Part shown: in pieces, positions 9,585 through 18,742 of the stretch
How positions within the stretch are numbered: position 1 is the stretch's first letter
Layout of the letters: the number at the start of each line of letters is the position of its first letter
Source: Promethearchaeota archaeon
GTDB taxonomy: Archaea > Asgardarchaeota > Lokiarchaeia > Sigyniarchaeales > SOKP01
Length of the DNA: 64,000 bases
Assembly (NCBI GenBank): GCA_030606485.1
Contig: JAUWGH010000007.1
Location: 192,161 to 256,160, forward strand
Direction of reading: 5' to 3'
Notes under the pieces: generated by a model
Database searches by the model: none
What the model was told of the DNA's origin: nothing
The model's input: only the letters and a program-made list of their open reading frames with translations
Translations under genes and position numbers: made by a program

Positions 9585-10436
9585 TTAAATAAGTTTTAAA
9601 GAGAAATCTACTTGTTTATGAGGAAACTGAGTTAAAGATCCTAAACTTATTATATCCACTCCAGTTTTAACGTAATCTTCAATATTTTCCTTATTGATCG
9701 ACCCAGAAGCTTCTAATAAAACTTTCTCTCTTAAACCCTCCATTTCTAATGCTTTTATCGCTTCTTCAATCTCTGCTGGTTTCATGTTATCTAACATTAT
9801 AATATCTGCTCTATTTCTTGCGGCAATCAAAACATCTTCAATGTTTTCTACTTCAATTTCAATTTTTTTAGAAAAACTTGCTAATTCGCGAGTTTTTTTA
9901 AGAATTTTTTTAACATCACCTGAAAAATATTTTAAATGAGTATCTTTAATCAAAATCATATCATCAAGATTCCAGCGATGAGTCTCCCCACCTCCCAATT
10001 TTACAGCCCTCTTTTCAAAAATTCTAAAATATGGAGTTGTTTTTCTAGTGCAAGCAATTTTTATGTATTTATTTAATTTTTTGGTAATATTTACAAAATC
10101 TCTTGTTGATGATGTGATAGCACTCATGCGTGTCAAAAGATTTAATGACGTTCTTTCGCCAAATAAAATATCATGAGCATTTCCAGACAATACACAAATT
10201 ATATCATTCTCAACAACTTTATCTCCGTCTTTTTTAAATAATGTAATCTTAACATTTAAAAATTCAAATAATATATCAATCTCTTTTAATCCCGATACAT
10301 AACCCGAACTTTTTGCAATAATTTGGGCTTTAATTTCCTTATTTTCTGGAATAATTTCTGAAGAAACATCTTGAAATAAACAATCTTCTTCTAAAAACTC
10401 TTGAATTTTTTTTCTAATTATTATTTTATTCATCAT
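9585..10436 (-). CDS. nadC: Nicotinate-nucleotide pyrophosphorylase (quinolinate phosphoribosyltransferase)
   Basis: The 283-residue length matches NadC. Motifs: GERTSLNLLTRMSAI, ACTRKTTPYFRIFEKRAVKLGGGETHRWNL, MILIKDTH, IEIEVEN, MLDNMKP, LEASGSIN and ISLGSLTQ. The ordered TRKTTP and GGGxxHR elements bind quinolinate and PRPP. The enzyme makes nicotinate mononucleotide from quinolinate in de novo NAD synthesis. ModD proteins in molybdate loci are close relatives, but no molybdate genes are nearby. It is transcribed alone. Confidence 0.92.
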   Translation of the reverse strand: MMNKIIIRKKIQEFLEEDCLFQDVSSEIIPENKEIKAQIIAKSSGYVSGLKEIDILFEFLNVKITLFKKDGDKVVENDIICVLSGNAHDILFGERTSLNLLTRMSAITSSTRDFVNITKKLNKYIKIACTRKTTPYFRIFEKRAVKLGGGETHRWNLDDMILIKDTHLKYFSGDVKKILKKTRELASFSKKIEIEVENIEDVLIAARNRADIIMLDNMKPAEIEEAIKALEMEGLREKVLLEASGSINKENIEDYVKTGVDIISLGSLTQFPHKQVDFSLKLI

Positions 10437-10511
10437 AATTCCACATAAAGAATCTTATTGTAGATTTTTTAATCACTAATCTTTTAAAAACATTCAGAGA
10501 TATTTTATTTT

Positions 10512-11168
10512 ATGCTTCAAGAAATAAAAATTCCCATACTTAATAAAAATATTAAGCTTGAGGCTGAAGTTTTTTACCCAGATAATGATAAAAAAAATAT
10601 ATGTGTTCTTCTAGCTCATCCACATAGCCTATACGGAGGAAACATGTCAAACAATGTTATATCTTCCCTTTTCTCTACGTTGTCTAATGAAAACATACCA
10701 ACATTAAGATTCAATTTTCGAGGAGTGGGAAAATCTACAGGATCTTATGGTCATGATATAGGAGAGCAAGAAGATATTAGAACATGTATAGAATTTTTAA
10801 TTGAAAATGAAGAATTTGAAAAAATAGTCATTATTGGGTATTCTTATGGAGCTGCTGTTGGATGTTCACAAGTTAATACTCTTGAAAATATTATGGGATA
10901 TATTGCCATTGCATTTCCGTTTGATTTATTTATTAAGCTCAAAAATTTAGCTCAAACTTCCAAACCGAAATTATTCATTCAAGGTGATCTGGATAATATT
11001 GCCAATTTTCGCAATTTTTTAAAACACTTCGAAGATATGAAACCACCCAAGGAATACAAAATAATAAATAATGCAGACCACTTTTTTTGGGGCTTTGAAA
11101 ATCAAGTTTCTAAATATACATTTGATTTTGTAAAGAAATTAGAGAATGAAAGAAAAAATATAATGTAA
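10512..11168 (+). CDS. Alpha/beta hydrolase (dienelactone-hydrolase-like)
   Basis: The 218-residue protein has the oxyanion region LAHPHSLYGGNM and the conserved RFNFRGVGKSTG. Its nucleophile elbow is GYSYGAAVG (Ser), with an acid in QGDLDNI and the catalytic His in NADHFFWG. This is the COG2945 type of small esterase/hydrolase, cytosolic and without a signal peptide. The substrate cannot be inferred. It diverges from nadC, with 75 bases between the starts. Confidence 0.85.
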   Translation: MLQEIKIPILNKNIKLEAEVFYPDNDKKNICVLLAHPHSLYGGNMSNNVISSLFSTLSNENIPTLRFNFRGVGKSTGSYGHDIGEQEDIRTCIEFLIENEEFEKIVIIGYSYGAAVGCSQVNTLENIMGYIAIAFPFDLFIKLKNLAQTSKPKLFIQGDLDNIANFRNFLKHFEDMKPPKEYKIINNADHFFWGFENQVSKYTFDFVKKLENERKNIM

Positions 11169-11180
11169 ATTTAGAGATAA

Positions 11181-11576
11181 TTAAATATTTGCAAGACTTT
11201 TTAATTCTGCTAGGGAGTTTTCTTCTGCCCAGTCAAGTAATTGGTCATAATATTTCTCAATCTCTTGAGATTCAGGAACGGGCGCAAGAACTGCTAAAAT
11301 AAATAGTGTTTTCTCTATTTCAATATTTCTGCAGATTATTAAAAAGTTTCTAAACAAAACTTTAATTGACATCAACTCGGAATTGAGTGAGAGTTCTTCC
11401 CCTACTTTACTTGCAGTATCACTTAGAAGACTTCCCATGGCTGCAACAACAGCTTCATCTACATCGGGTTCTCTCTGAGATGTGAGGACTAAACCCGCTG
11501 ATGTGCTAAATAAAGAAGCTCTAAATCCAGCATTTTCATTTAATTCTTTTAATATAAGATCTAAGCGACCCGGAAT
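11181..11576 (-). CDS. Roadblock/LC7 (MglB-like) protein, probable ATT start
   Basis: The first ATG in frame (11438) would leave only 85 residues and cut the domain in half. The frame stays open upstream and encodes about 46 more residues with roadblock/LC7 character (RLDLILKELNENAGFRASLF, then STSAGLVLTSQREPDVDEA). No ATG, GTG or TTG lies in the extension. A GAGG Shine-Dalgarno sits 8 bases before an ATT at 11576, which I take as the start, giving 131 residues. Roadblock proteins pair with small GTPases as regulators in bacteria (MglB) and eukaryotes and are numerous in Asgard archaea. A Rab-like GTPase lies at 26707-27306, not adjacent. Confidence 0.7.
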   Translation of the reverse strand: MPGRLDLILKELNENAGFRASLFSTSAGLVLTSQREPDVDEAVVAAMGSLLSDTASKVGEELSLNSELMSIKVLFRNFLIICRNIEIEKTLFILAVLAPVPESQEIEKYYDQLLDWAEENSLAELKSLANI

Positions 11577-11675
11577 TTCTAAAACCTCTATTCTAATTTA
11601 ATTTGTTAAAAATTTTACGATATTAATTATATGTTTTTTCCAATTATATAAATTTTTATACTTATTCTGTAAATT

Positions 11676-12209
11676 TTATTTCTTTTTCTTAAATGGTAAT
11701 GAAATTAAATAGGCAGATGCCAACCCATTTTCAATATTTAAAATAATTAGTGTCGGTTTAGCTACTGGTTCTTGAAATCCCGGTTTTTTTGGTGGTGCTC
11801 GAGGATAAGCAATAGAACCGGGATTTAATATCATACATTTTGATTCCAACCCTTTAATGGAAGGAATATGAGTATTTCCGGTTATTAATATGTTAAGTTT
11901 CCTACTTTCAATATATTGATCTAATTCATTTATAGGGACATCATGAATTATCCCAATCCTTTGTCCTTCAACCTCGAGCAATTTTTCCTTGGGTAATCCT
12001 TTAATTTTATCCGTATTACTTGCTACACAATGAACTGGGGCAATCTCTTTTAATCGCTTTAAAAATATTTCAGAAACTACATCTCCTGCATGAATAATCT
12101 CATCCACGTTTGATAAATATCTTCCCAATACACTAATAAAATTATCAATCTTTTTAGGATCCCATGTTTCTTCTACATGCGTATCAGAGATAATTCCAAA
12201 TTTTACCAA
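11676..12209 (-). CDS. YfcE/MJ0936-type metallophosphoesterase with altered metal motif
   Basis: The 177-residue calcineurin-like phosphoesterase starts FGIISDTHVEE (Asp9, His11), then has HAGDVV and ASNTDKIKG. The family HGH motif reads IHDVP and the GHTH motif reads GNTH. Most metal ligands are kept, but one GHTH histidine is Asn and the second His of HGH is lost, so activity may be weakened or changed. The fold is the one shared with eukaryotic VPS29 of retromer. It starts at ATG 12209 and ends in a basic KKKK tail. Confidence 0.85.
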   Translation of the reverse strand: MVKFGIISDTHVEETWDPKKIDNFISVLGRYLSNVDEIIHAGDVVSEIFLKRLKEIAPVHCVASNTDKIKGLPKEKLLEVEGQRIGIIHDVPINELDQYIESRKLNILITGNTHIPSIKGLESKCMILNPGSIAYPRAPPKKPGFQEPVAKPTLIILNIENGLASAYLISLPFKKKK

Positions 12210-12245
12210 AATTAACCATTTTTTTTGAACTATTTCTTTTTTATC

Positions 12246-13190
12246 CTAAATAATAAATAGGAAACTCATCAACCAGATTATTAAAATAATTATAATATCA
12301 AAAATAATTCTAACATTTCTATCTGTTTTTGTCTCATCTAATTTTTGGTTTTTATTAAAATAATTTTTAATATCTTCAAAAATATAATTAATTCCCTTTT
12401 TAACACGAGAAAACTGAAAAATAACAAAAATAATTCCAATAACTATTAATGGCATATATAGAAGAAATAATAAATCAAAAAAAGATCCACCTTGGATGAA
12501 ATACCATAAAGTAACGGCTGCAATAATATTTGATATAGTATGAGCAAAAATTAACGGAAAAAGCCATTTTTTACGAGTAAAAAAAGATGCAGAAATAAAA
12601 CCAACAATTGTTGCAATAATTCCCCAAAAAATCGGATAGAGTGGGTTATGTCCAGGAAAATTAGGAGAAAATATATACGCAAAGTGACTTAAGCCAAAAA
12701 AAATAGAGGTAATTATAATAGGGGAAAATTTACCAAGATATTGTTCTCCACGATTAATGAAAAAACCACGATAGATCCACTCTTCTTTAAAAGATGAGAG
12801 AAATTGTATAATTATTGCTGAAATGAGAAAAATAAATACTTCTTCACCTAAATATGAACCAAATGTATTATTAAAAATAACATCCGATTCAAATTCTAAA
12901 TAACCGGGAATTAAATAACTGAATAAACTGAATGGAATATATACAATAAAAAGTATTAATAACCCCCATAATAATTGATATTTAAAATTACTTTTTTTAA
13001 TTTTTAGCAATAATAATTGTTGTTTTGAGGAGGACATATCAGATTCTACAATTAAATTTTGTTGTTTTGGCTGGAAAATAATATTGACTACAAATAAAAA
13101 TATTGGAACTGCGATTAAAGCTGCAACTAATTTGAATAAATAATAAAAATAGGTGTCAATTAATGTGGATGTTTGAAATAATGATCTCAT
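12246..13190 (-). CDS. CPBP-family intramembrane glutamic protease (CAAX-protease-like)
   Basis: The 314-residue polytopic membrane protein has about eight hydrophobic segments. The CPBP/Rce1 signature is complete: EEWIYRGFF (EExxxR), FFGLSHFAYIF (FxxxH) and FAHTISNIIAA (HxxxN). Rce1 relatives cleave prenylated CAAX proteins in eukaryotes; archaeal and bacterial members have varied or unknown substrates. No lipidated-GTPase substrate is visible nearby. It lies 37 bases upstream of the phosphoesterase on the same strand, so co-transcription is possible. Confidence 0.88.
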   Translation of the reverse strand: MRSLFQTSTLIDTYFYYLFKLVAALIAVPIFLFVVNIIFQPKQQNLIVESDMSSSKQQLLLLKIKKSNFKYQLLWGLLILFIVYIPFSLFSYLIPGYLEFESDVIFNNTFGSYLGEEVFIFLISAIIIQFLSSFKEEWIYRGFFINRGEQYLGKFSPIIITSIFFGLSHFAYIFSPNFPGHNPLYPIFWGIIATIVGFISASFFTRKKWLFPLIFAHTISNIIAAVTLWYFIQGGSFFDLLFLLYMPLIVIGIIFVIFQFSRVKKGINYIFEDIKNYFNKNQKLDETKTDRNVRIIFDIIIILIIWLMSFLFII

Positions 13191-13443
13191 TGCATTAAAA
13201 ATAAAGTTAAAGATTGTAATTCCTACAAAAACAATGAATAATTCGATTAAAAAATAAAATCTATTATTTAGAATTTCAGTTCTTCTATTGGTTTCAGTAA
13301 ATGTGGATTCTCTCTTAAATTAATTTTAATTAACTCTATTATATATTAGGTATTTTTTATCTATTTAGATTCGTATTTAAAGATAGAGTTATACAATAAG
13401 AGAAAAAAGAGGATTTAATATTTTTATCTGGTTCTAATTATTT

Positions 13444-14073
13444 TTACCTTTTAAGAGTTAAAATTCCATTCTCAACAAACCACGCTAAGTTTCCAAAGAG
13501 AAATAACCATTCTGCAAAACTTTGAAATTCAGGACATAATCCAGGATTTATCTTGTTTAAAATCAATAATATTAGATATAAAGCAAAAAGAAATGCTACT
13601 ATAAGGTTCGAAATTGCTTGTAGTTTAGAAAATTCTGGAATTTTGAATTCTAAGATTGCATATATTATTAAATATAATATTCCCGTAAAAAAGAAAATAT
13701 ATTCTGAGTTTAAATGCATATCTGGAGAGTCAATTTTGTTGAATATTGCTAATAAAATCATGCTAAATGCTGAAACGGAGCCTAAAATAAAACATAGCCA
13801 AGTCCCCTTAGTATTTGCACCTTTATTTTGTAAATAACTAGTAAAATCTATGAAGAAAATAATCACGAAAAAACCTGTAATAATCCAGCAAATATTAAAT
13901 ATTATGTAATTACTGTTAGTTGGGGCTCCCATATCGCTGATATGATGAATAAATAAGCTAAAATTAGGTTCTACTAATATTGCAATAATAAGCCCTATTA
14001 GAAATATTGCTACACCTATAAATACAAAATAGCCTCCATGAAATTTTTTAAAAAAATTATCAATTTTTTCCAT
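13444..14073 (-). CDS. DUF998-like membrane protein
   Basis: The 209-residue protein has six predicted transmembrane helices. The stretch FIHHISDMGAPTNSNYIIFN after the first helix matches the DUF998 family pattern (a histidine-containing loop, then SDLG and N). The function of the family is unknown. There is no signal peptide apart from the first helix. It is monocistronic, with about 250 bp of AT-rich DNA on its 3' side (13191-13443) in which I see no gene. Confidence 0.7.
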   Translation of the reverse strand: MEKIDNFFKKFHGGYFVFIGVAIFLIGLIIAILVEPNFSLFIHHISDMGAPTNSNYIIFNICWIITGFFVIIFFIDFTSYLQNKGANTKGTWLCFILGSVSAFSMILLAIFNKIDSPDMHLNSEYIFFFTGILYLIIYAILEFKIPEFSKLQAISNLIVAFLFALYLILLILNKINPGLCPEFQSFAEWLFLFGNLAWFVENGILTLKR

Positions 14074-14215
14074 AATATTTCACTTTTTCTTAAAATATTT
14101 TAAATATAATTTATCTTCATAGGTATTTAATATTTCATCATTAAATTTTGAAATTCACTTTTAGAAAAAAAATTAACGACAATAAAAATTGATACTATGA
14201 ATAATAATCTAAAAA

Positions 14216-15409
14216 TTATAACTTTTCATAACGGAAGTCTCCATAAGGTGTAACTATCTCTAAATTATTACGTTCTTTTGCCTTTTCGCAATGGCCAATA
14301 ATCTTTGCATCTAAGTTAAAATTTTTAGAAATCTTAATTATTTCCTCTGCAGTGCTTTCATCAGTCATTAATTCCATACGATGACCCATGTTGAACACTT
14401 GAAACATTTCTTTCCAATGAGTTTTAGATGAATCTTGAATTATCTTAAAAATCGGAGGGATCTCAAACAAATTATCTTTAACGTAATTTATCTTCTTGCC
14501 AAAATTAAGACATTTTGTCTGCCCTCCGCCGGTATTATGAATAATTCCATGAATTTTTTTTCGATAATTTTTGAAAATCTCAATTATAACTGGAGTATAA
14601 GTTCTAGTAGGAGACAATAAAGATTTTCCGATTGAAAAGGGTAAGTTTTCTACTCTATCTGTAATTTTATGCTTACCAAAAAAGATATTTCTTTCATCTA
14701 AATTCTCGTCATAACATTCAGGATATTTTTCATAATATTCATGACTCAATGTTCCATGTCTTGCGAGGGTCAATCCATTACTACCAATACCACTATTATA
14801 TTCTTTTTCGTAATTGCATTTTCCATAACTGGCTAATCCAACAATAAAATCATTGGGTTGAATATTACTTGCATCAATTACGTCCTTTTTTCTCAAAGTA
14901 GTAAAAACGGAAACACCTACAACCAAGGTTTTTATGATATCACCAATATCTTCAGTTTCTCCACCACATGTAATAATGGGTTGTCCAAATGTTGTCAATT
15001 TTCGAGAAAAATTCTCTATCTCGTTAATTAATATTGAGAGGATTTCACCAGTAATTAATTTTTTATTTCTCCCAATTGTATTTGATAAAATGATTTTATC
15101 ATTTACTCCCACGCATAATAAGTCATCAATATTCATAACTATTGCATCCTGGACTACATCCTTAAAAATAGAAATATCTCCTGTTTCTTTATAATAAAGA
15201 TATGCAAGATTTGTTTTTGTTCCAGCACTATCTGAATGAAATATCGAACAATAATCTTCTCTACCAGCAATATCCTCTACTATTTTGCAAAAAGCTCCGG
15301 GATATAAACCCTTATCGATATCCTTTATTGCTTGGTGCAGTTCTTTTTTTTCAGCTGAAACTCCCAATTTCGAATAAATACTCGGCTCTTTATCGTCCAT
15401 ATTCATCAA
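14216..15409 (-). CDS. purM: Phosphoribosylformylglycinamidine cyclo-ligase (AIR synthase), long form
   Basis: The 397-residue member of the PurM/PurL/HypE superfamily has the conserved start IYSKLGVSAEKKE, FHSDSAGTKTNLAY, the nucleotide-binding MNIDDLLCVGV, and GLASYGKCNYEKEYNSGIGSN. The C-terminal domain holds IIHNTGGGQTKC and VFNMGHRMEL. It makes aminoimidazole ribonucleotide (AIR) in purine synthesis. At about 50 residues longer than the bacterial enzyme it resembles the long form seen in Bacteroidetes. It lies 18 bases downstream of purB on the same strand, so a purine operon is likely. Confidence 0.82.
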   Translation of the reverse strand: MMNMDDKEPSIYSKLGVSAEKKELHQAIKDIDKGLYPGAFCKIVEDIAGREDYCSIFHSDSAGTKTNLAYLYYKETGDISIFKDVVQDAIVMNIDDLLCVGVNDKIILSNTIGRNKKLITGEILSILINEIENFSRKLTTFGQPIITCGGETEDIGDIIKTLVVGVSVFTTLRKKDVIDASNIQPNDFIVGLASYGKCNYEKEYNSGIGSNGLTLARHGTLSHEYYEKYPECYDENLDERNIFFGKHKITDRVENLPFSIGKSLLSPTRTYTPVIIEIFKNYRKKIHGIIHNTGGGQTKCLNFGKKINYVKDNLFEIPPIFKIIQDSSKTHWKEMFQVFNMGHRMELMTDESTAEEIIKISKNFNLDAKIIGHCEKAKERNNLEIVTPYGDFRYEKL

Positions 15410-15427
15410 ATGTTATATTGCCTAAAT

Positions 15428-16780
15428 TTATTTTGTGATCTTATACTTTTCTCTTAAATATTTTATGAGATTTTCAACTTGGGTTATGGCAGTTCCTAAA
15501 TATTTTTCTGGAGTTAATAATTTATCCAATTCTTTATTTGAAAATTTTGATTTTACTTCATGAATTTCCATGAAGACTTCTTTAAGTGATTTATCATCTT
15601 TTCTCGCTTTAATAATCATTTTTCTTAATAATTCATGAGCATCTTGCCTTCCAATTCCTCTTTTAACAAGTTCAACCATTATCCTTTCAGCTAATATGGC
15701 ACCCCTTGTTAAATGAAGGTTTTTTTTAATATTTTGTTCATTTATTTCCAAATTTCTTAAATTCTGTTCCAATTGGGAAAGGATAAAATCTAAAAAGATG
15801 AAATTTTCAGAGATTATTACTCTTTCTGAGGCAGAATTTGTCATATCTCTCTCATCCTCTAATACCATATTATCTAATGCAACAATCGTATTAGATTTAA
15901 TTACCCTTCCCAAACTACATATTCTTTCAGATTTATAAGGATTTCGCTTATGTGGCATTGTAGAGCTCCCAACTTGTGTATCTTTCTTGAATGGTTCATA
16001 CATTTCTCCAATTTCAGTTCTCTGAAGTATTCTAAATTCTCTTGCAATTTTACTACAAGTACCTGCTATTAATGCAGTTAATAATATGGTTTCAGCGATT
16101 CTATCTCTCTGTATTACTTGATTTGCAATTAAAACCGGCTCTAGTTTTAATTGTTGCATAACTTCTTGTTGTATTTTAAATCCTTTATCTCCAAAACTTG
16201 CCATTGTTCCAACTGCACCAGACATTTTTCCATATTGAATTCTATCTCTCACTTGTTTAAGACGATCTAAATGTCTACTAAATTCATAAGCCCAAACTCC
16301 AAATCTCATACCATATGTAGTTGGTGTAGCATGTTGGCCGTGAGTTCGACCAATACAAATTAATTTTTTTTTCTGTTCTGCAAGATTTGTTAAAGTTTTT
16401 AAAATTTTCAAAATTGATCCTTCTAAATAATTTAATGCGTCTTTTATTTGAAGGGCTGTTGCGGTATCCTCTGTATCATAACTAGTAGCACCTAAATGAA
16501 TATAATTTCCAGCATTCCCTTCACACTGCTCTTCAAGTGCTTTAACCATTGCCATTAGATCATGATGAATCTCTTTATCAATTTCTTTAACTCTTTCAAC
16601 CTTTACAAATTGAATCTTAGCTTTACGTTCAATTTCCTCTGCTGCATCAGCTGGAATATTTCCTAATTTTGCGTGAGCTTTAGCTAACGCAGCCTCCACT
16701 TTTAACCAATATTGCAATTTACTTTCTTCATTAAAGATTTGGGATATTGGTGTATTATACCGAATAAACGGACTCTCCAT
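15428..16780 (-). CDS. purB: Adenylosuccinate lyase
   Basis: The 450-residue fumarase/aspartase-superfamily enzyme has IHLGATSYDTEDTA, the TYGMRFGVWAYE region, and the superfamily signature GSSTMPHKRNP with its flexible catalytic loop. RTHGQHATPT supplies the catalytic His. It acts twice in purine synthesis (SAICAR to AICAR, adenylosuccinate to AMP). ATG 16780 gives the standard N terminus SPFIRYNTPISQIF. It is followed after 18 bases by purM. Confidence 0.96.
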   Translation of the reverse strand: MESPFIRYNTPISQIFNEESKLQYWLKVEAALAKAHAKLGNIPADAAEEIERKAKIQFVKVERVKEIDKEIHHDLMAMVKALEEQCEGNAGNYIHLGATSYDTEDTATALQIKDALNYLEGSILKILKTLTNLAEQKKKLICIGRTHGQHATPTTYGMRFGVWAYEFSRHLDRLKQVRDRIQYGKMSGAVGTMASFGDKGFKIQQEVMQQLKLEPVLIANQVIQRDRIAETILLTALIAGTCSKIAREFRILQRTEIGEMYEPFKKDTQVGSSTMPHKRNPYKSERICSLGRVIKSNTIVALDNMVLEDERDMTNSASERVIISENFIFLDFILSQLEQNLRNLEINEQNIKKNLHLTRGAILAERIMVELVKRGIGRQDAHELLRKMIIKARKDDKSLKEVFMEIHEVKSKFSNKELDKLLTPEKYLGTAITQVENLIKYLREKYKITK

Positions 16781-16948
16781 TTTATTTCCACGAAAATCTT
16801 GTATTTTTCTTTTAATTTATTTAAATATTACCTTTTTAAAAAAATGATATTTATTTACGTCGTAATAACTTAATAAATATTTTAATTCGAATTTAGATTA
16901 TATTTTATAAGAAGTTATGAAAATATTAAAGGAAAATGGTTAAGGGTA

Positions 16949-17602
16949 TTGCCTAAGAAAGAACTTAAAAAAATGAAAATTGACGAGATAACTCAATATT
17001 TCATGAATAAAACTACAAAACAAAATATGAAACTTATTAGAGCAATAGGTCACCTTATCATTGAGGATTTTGAAGAGTTTGAAAAAGATTTAAAATACGT
17101 TATTGAGACCAAAAAAGAAGAAGAAATTAAGAGAGCATTTGAATCAAAAATCTGGAAAAGCAAGATGATGTTCTCTAAAGCAGATAGAGTGCTAGTTTTT
17201 AATAGAATTAATAAAATTAGGGATTTTGGTGAAATTTTAGCGCGTAAAATGTTGCTTTATCGAGTTGTTTTTCCTGACGAGCAATTTAAAAATGATATTA
17301 AAGAAATTCTTGAATTACTAAAAACCGTCCTTCTTGATTTAGCTTCAGCAGTAAAATCGATTGGGAAAGATTTAGAACATTCATATGAAGTGTCTCAAAA
17401 AATAAAAAATGAACATTTAAAACTTAGGAATAAAGCATGGGAACTTTTAAGTAAATTATATAACTATGAAATGGACTTTCTTAGCCGAACATTTTTATAT
17501 TTAAAGGATTTAATTGAAGGTATCGTAATTTTAGCAGATGTGGCAGAAAATTTCGCAGGATATCTGCAATTTTTAGCAACCAAATACTTAATTTTTGAAT
17601 AA
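16949..17602 (+). CDS. DUF47/PhoU-like phosphate-transport regulator (copy 1)
   Basis: The 217-residue, wholly helical and highly charged protein has the length and helix pattern of DUF47/PhoU-like proteins, which sit next to PiT permeases. Its C-terminal half (LYNYEMDFLSRTFLYLKDLIEGIVILADVAENFAGYL) matches the family end. The start shown is TTG 16949, which has AAGGG close upstream; ATG 16973 is an alternative. It lies 25 bases before the PiT permease in the same direction. A more typical second copy follows the permease. The role in phosphate homeostasis is inferred from context. Confidence 0.72.
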   Translation: MPKKELKKMKIDEITQYFMNKTTKQNMKLIRAIGHLIIEDFEEFEKDLKYVIETKKEEEIKRAFESKIWKSKMMFSKADRVLVFNRINKIRDFGEILARKMLLYRVVFPDEQFKNDIKEILELLKTVLLDLASAVKSIGKDLEHSYEVSQKIKNEHLKLRNKAWELLSKLYNYEMDFLSRTFLYLKDLIEGIVILADVAENFAGYLQFLATKYLIFE

Positions 17603-17627
17603 TTAGCCTAATTGGAGGATCTATTTT

Positions 17628-18650
17628 TTGGAATTAACTTCAATATTAGTCATAATTTTAGTAATTATGGGTATAACCCTAGCATTTTCTATTGGCGCTA
17701 ATGACGAAACTCTATCTGCTTTAGTTGGTGCAAATATTACTAAATTTAAAATAGCATTAATTATAGGGGGAATTGCTACAGGAGCTGGGATGATTTTCTT
17801 AAGTGGAGGTGTGGGTAAAATGGTTGGAGAAAATATTCTAGGGGAGGGAATAGAATATACTACTTTTATGTTATTATCCGTTTTGATAAGCAGTATAATT
17901 TGGTTGATTATTGGGAGTTTTTCTGGAATACCTTTGAGCTCTACACATAGTACCATAGGAAGTATATTTGGTGTAATACTTGTTTTTTCTCTTTTTCAGG
18001 GAGACGTTGACCCAACAACTGCTCTCAATTATGAGATATTAAGTAGTGTGGTCATAAGTTGGTTTTTATCTCCAATATTTGGTTTTCTCTTTACTTATCT
18101 TTTATTCAAAATTATCTCCAAATTTTTTTTATCACGTTTAAAAGGTATGAATCAAATTGAAAAATCAGAAAAAAGTTTTTCATGGTTATTACTAATTGCA
18201 GTTATTTTTGCTGAAATCTGGGTTGGAGCTAATTCTGCAGAATGTATTGGAATTTTTCATGCGCTTTGGAGTAATGGTTCATTAACTTTAATAGAAAAAG
18301 ATTTTTTCGTTGTAATTTGTGGAATTTTTGTCTTTCTGGGAATTTTTATCGCAGGAAGATATGTAATAAAAAATTTAGCCAGCCAAATGACTGATGCACG
18401 ACCATGCGAGGGTTTTATCATTCAAATATCATCATCGATTATTTTAATGATATGTACCTTATTGTCTTTACCTATTTCACACAGTCATGTTATTGTATTT
18501 TGTATTTTAGGTTTAAACCTAGCTCAAAAACGTGAAATAGATTACAGAAGTTTAGGTAAAATGGCAATTTACTGGGTTTTAACTTTTTTTATAGCCGGTA
18601 TTCTCGGTGGTATGATATATATGGGATTTTTATCAGTAAGCTTAATATAA
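17628..18650 (+). CDS. pit: PiT-family inorganic phosphate transporter
   Basis: The 340-residue, roughly ten-helix membrane protein shows the inverted-repeat PiT signatures. The first is FSIGANDETLSALVGANITK, with SGIPLSSTHSTIGSI after it; the second is WVGANSAECIGIF, with LPISHSHVIVFCILG after it. Family members take up phosphate with H+ or Na+. The start is TTG 17628 with GGAGG nine bases upstream. Flanking DUF47 genes make a three-gene phosphate unit (16949-19420). The usual GANDxAN box reads GANDETL, a modest deviation. Confidence 0.9.
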   Translation: MELTSILVIILVIMGITLAFSIGANDETLSALVGANITKFKIALIIGGIATGAGMIFLSGGVGKMVGENILGEGIEYTTFMLLSVLISSIIWLIIGSFSGIPLSSTHSTIGSIFGVILVFSLFQGDVDPTTALNYEILSSVVISWFLSPIFGFLFTYLLFKIISKFFLSRLKGMNQIEKSEKSFSWLLLIAVIFAEIWVGANSAECIGIFHALWSNGSLTLIEKDFFVVICGIFVFLGIFIAGRYVIKNLASQMTDARPCEGFIIQISSSIILMICTLLSLPISHSHVIVFCILGLNLAQKREIDYRSLGKMAIYWVLTFFIAGILGGMIYMGFLSVSLI

Positions 18651-18742
18651 AAAGGAAAATGATTTAATTGAGTGAGAAAATTATTTATGAATGAATTTAT
18701 TTAAATTTAAATTGTGAAAAGGAAAAAAAAACGGGAAAAAAA

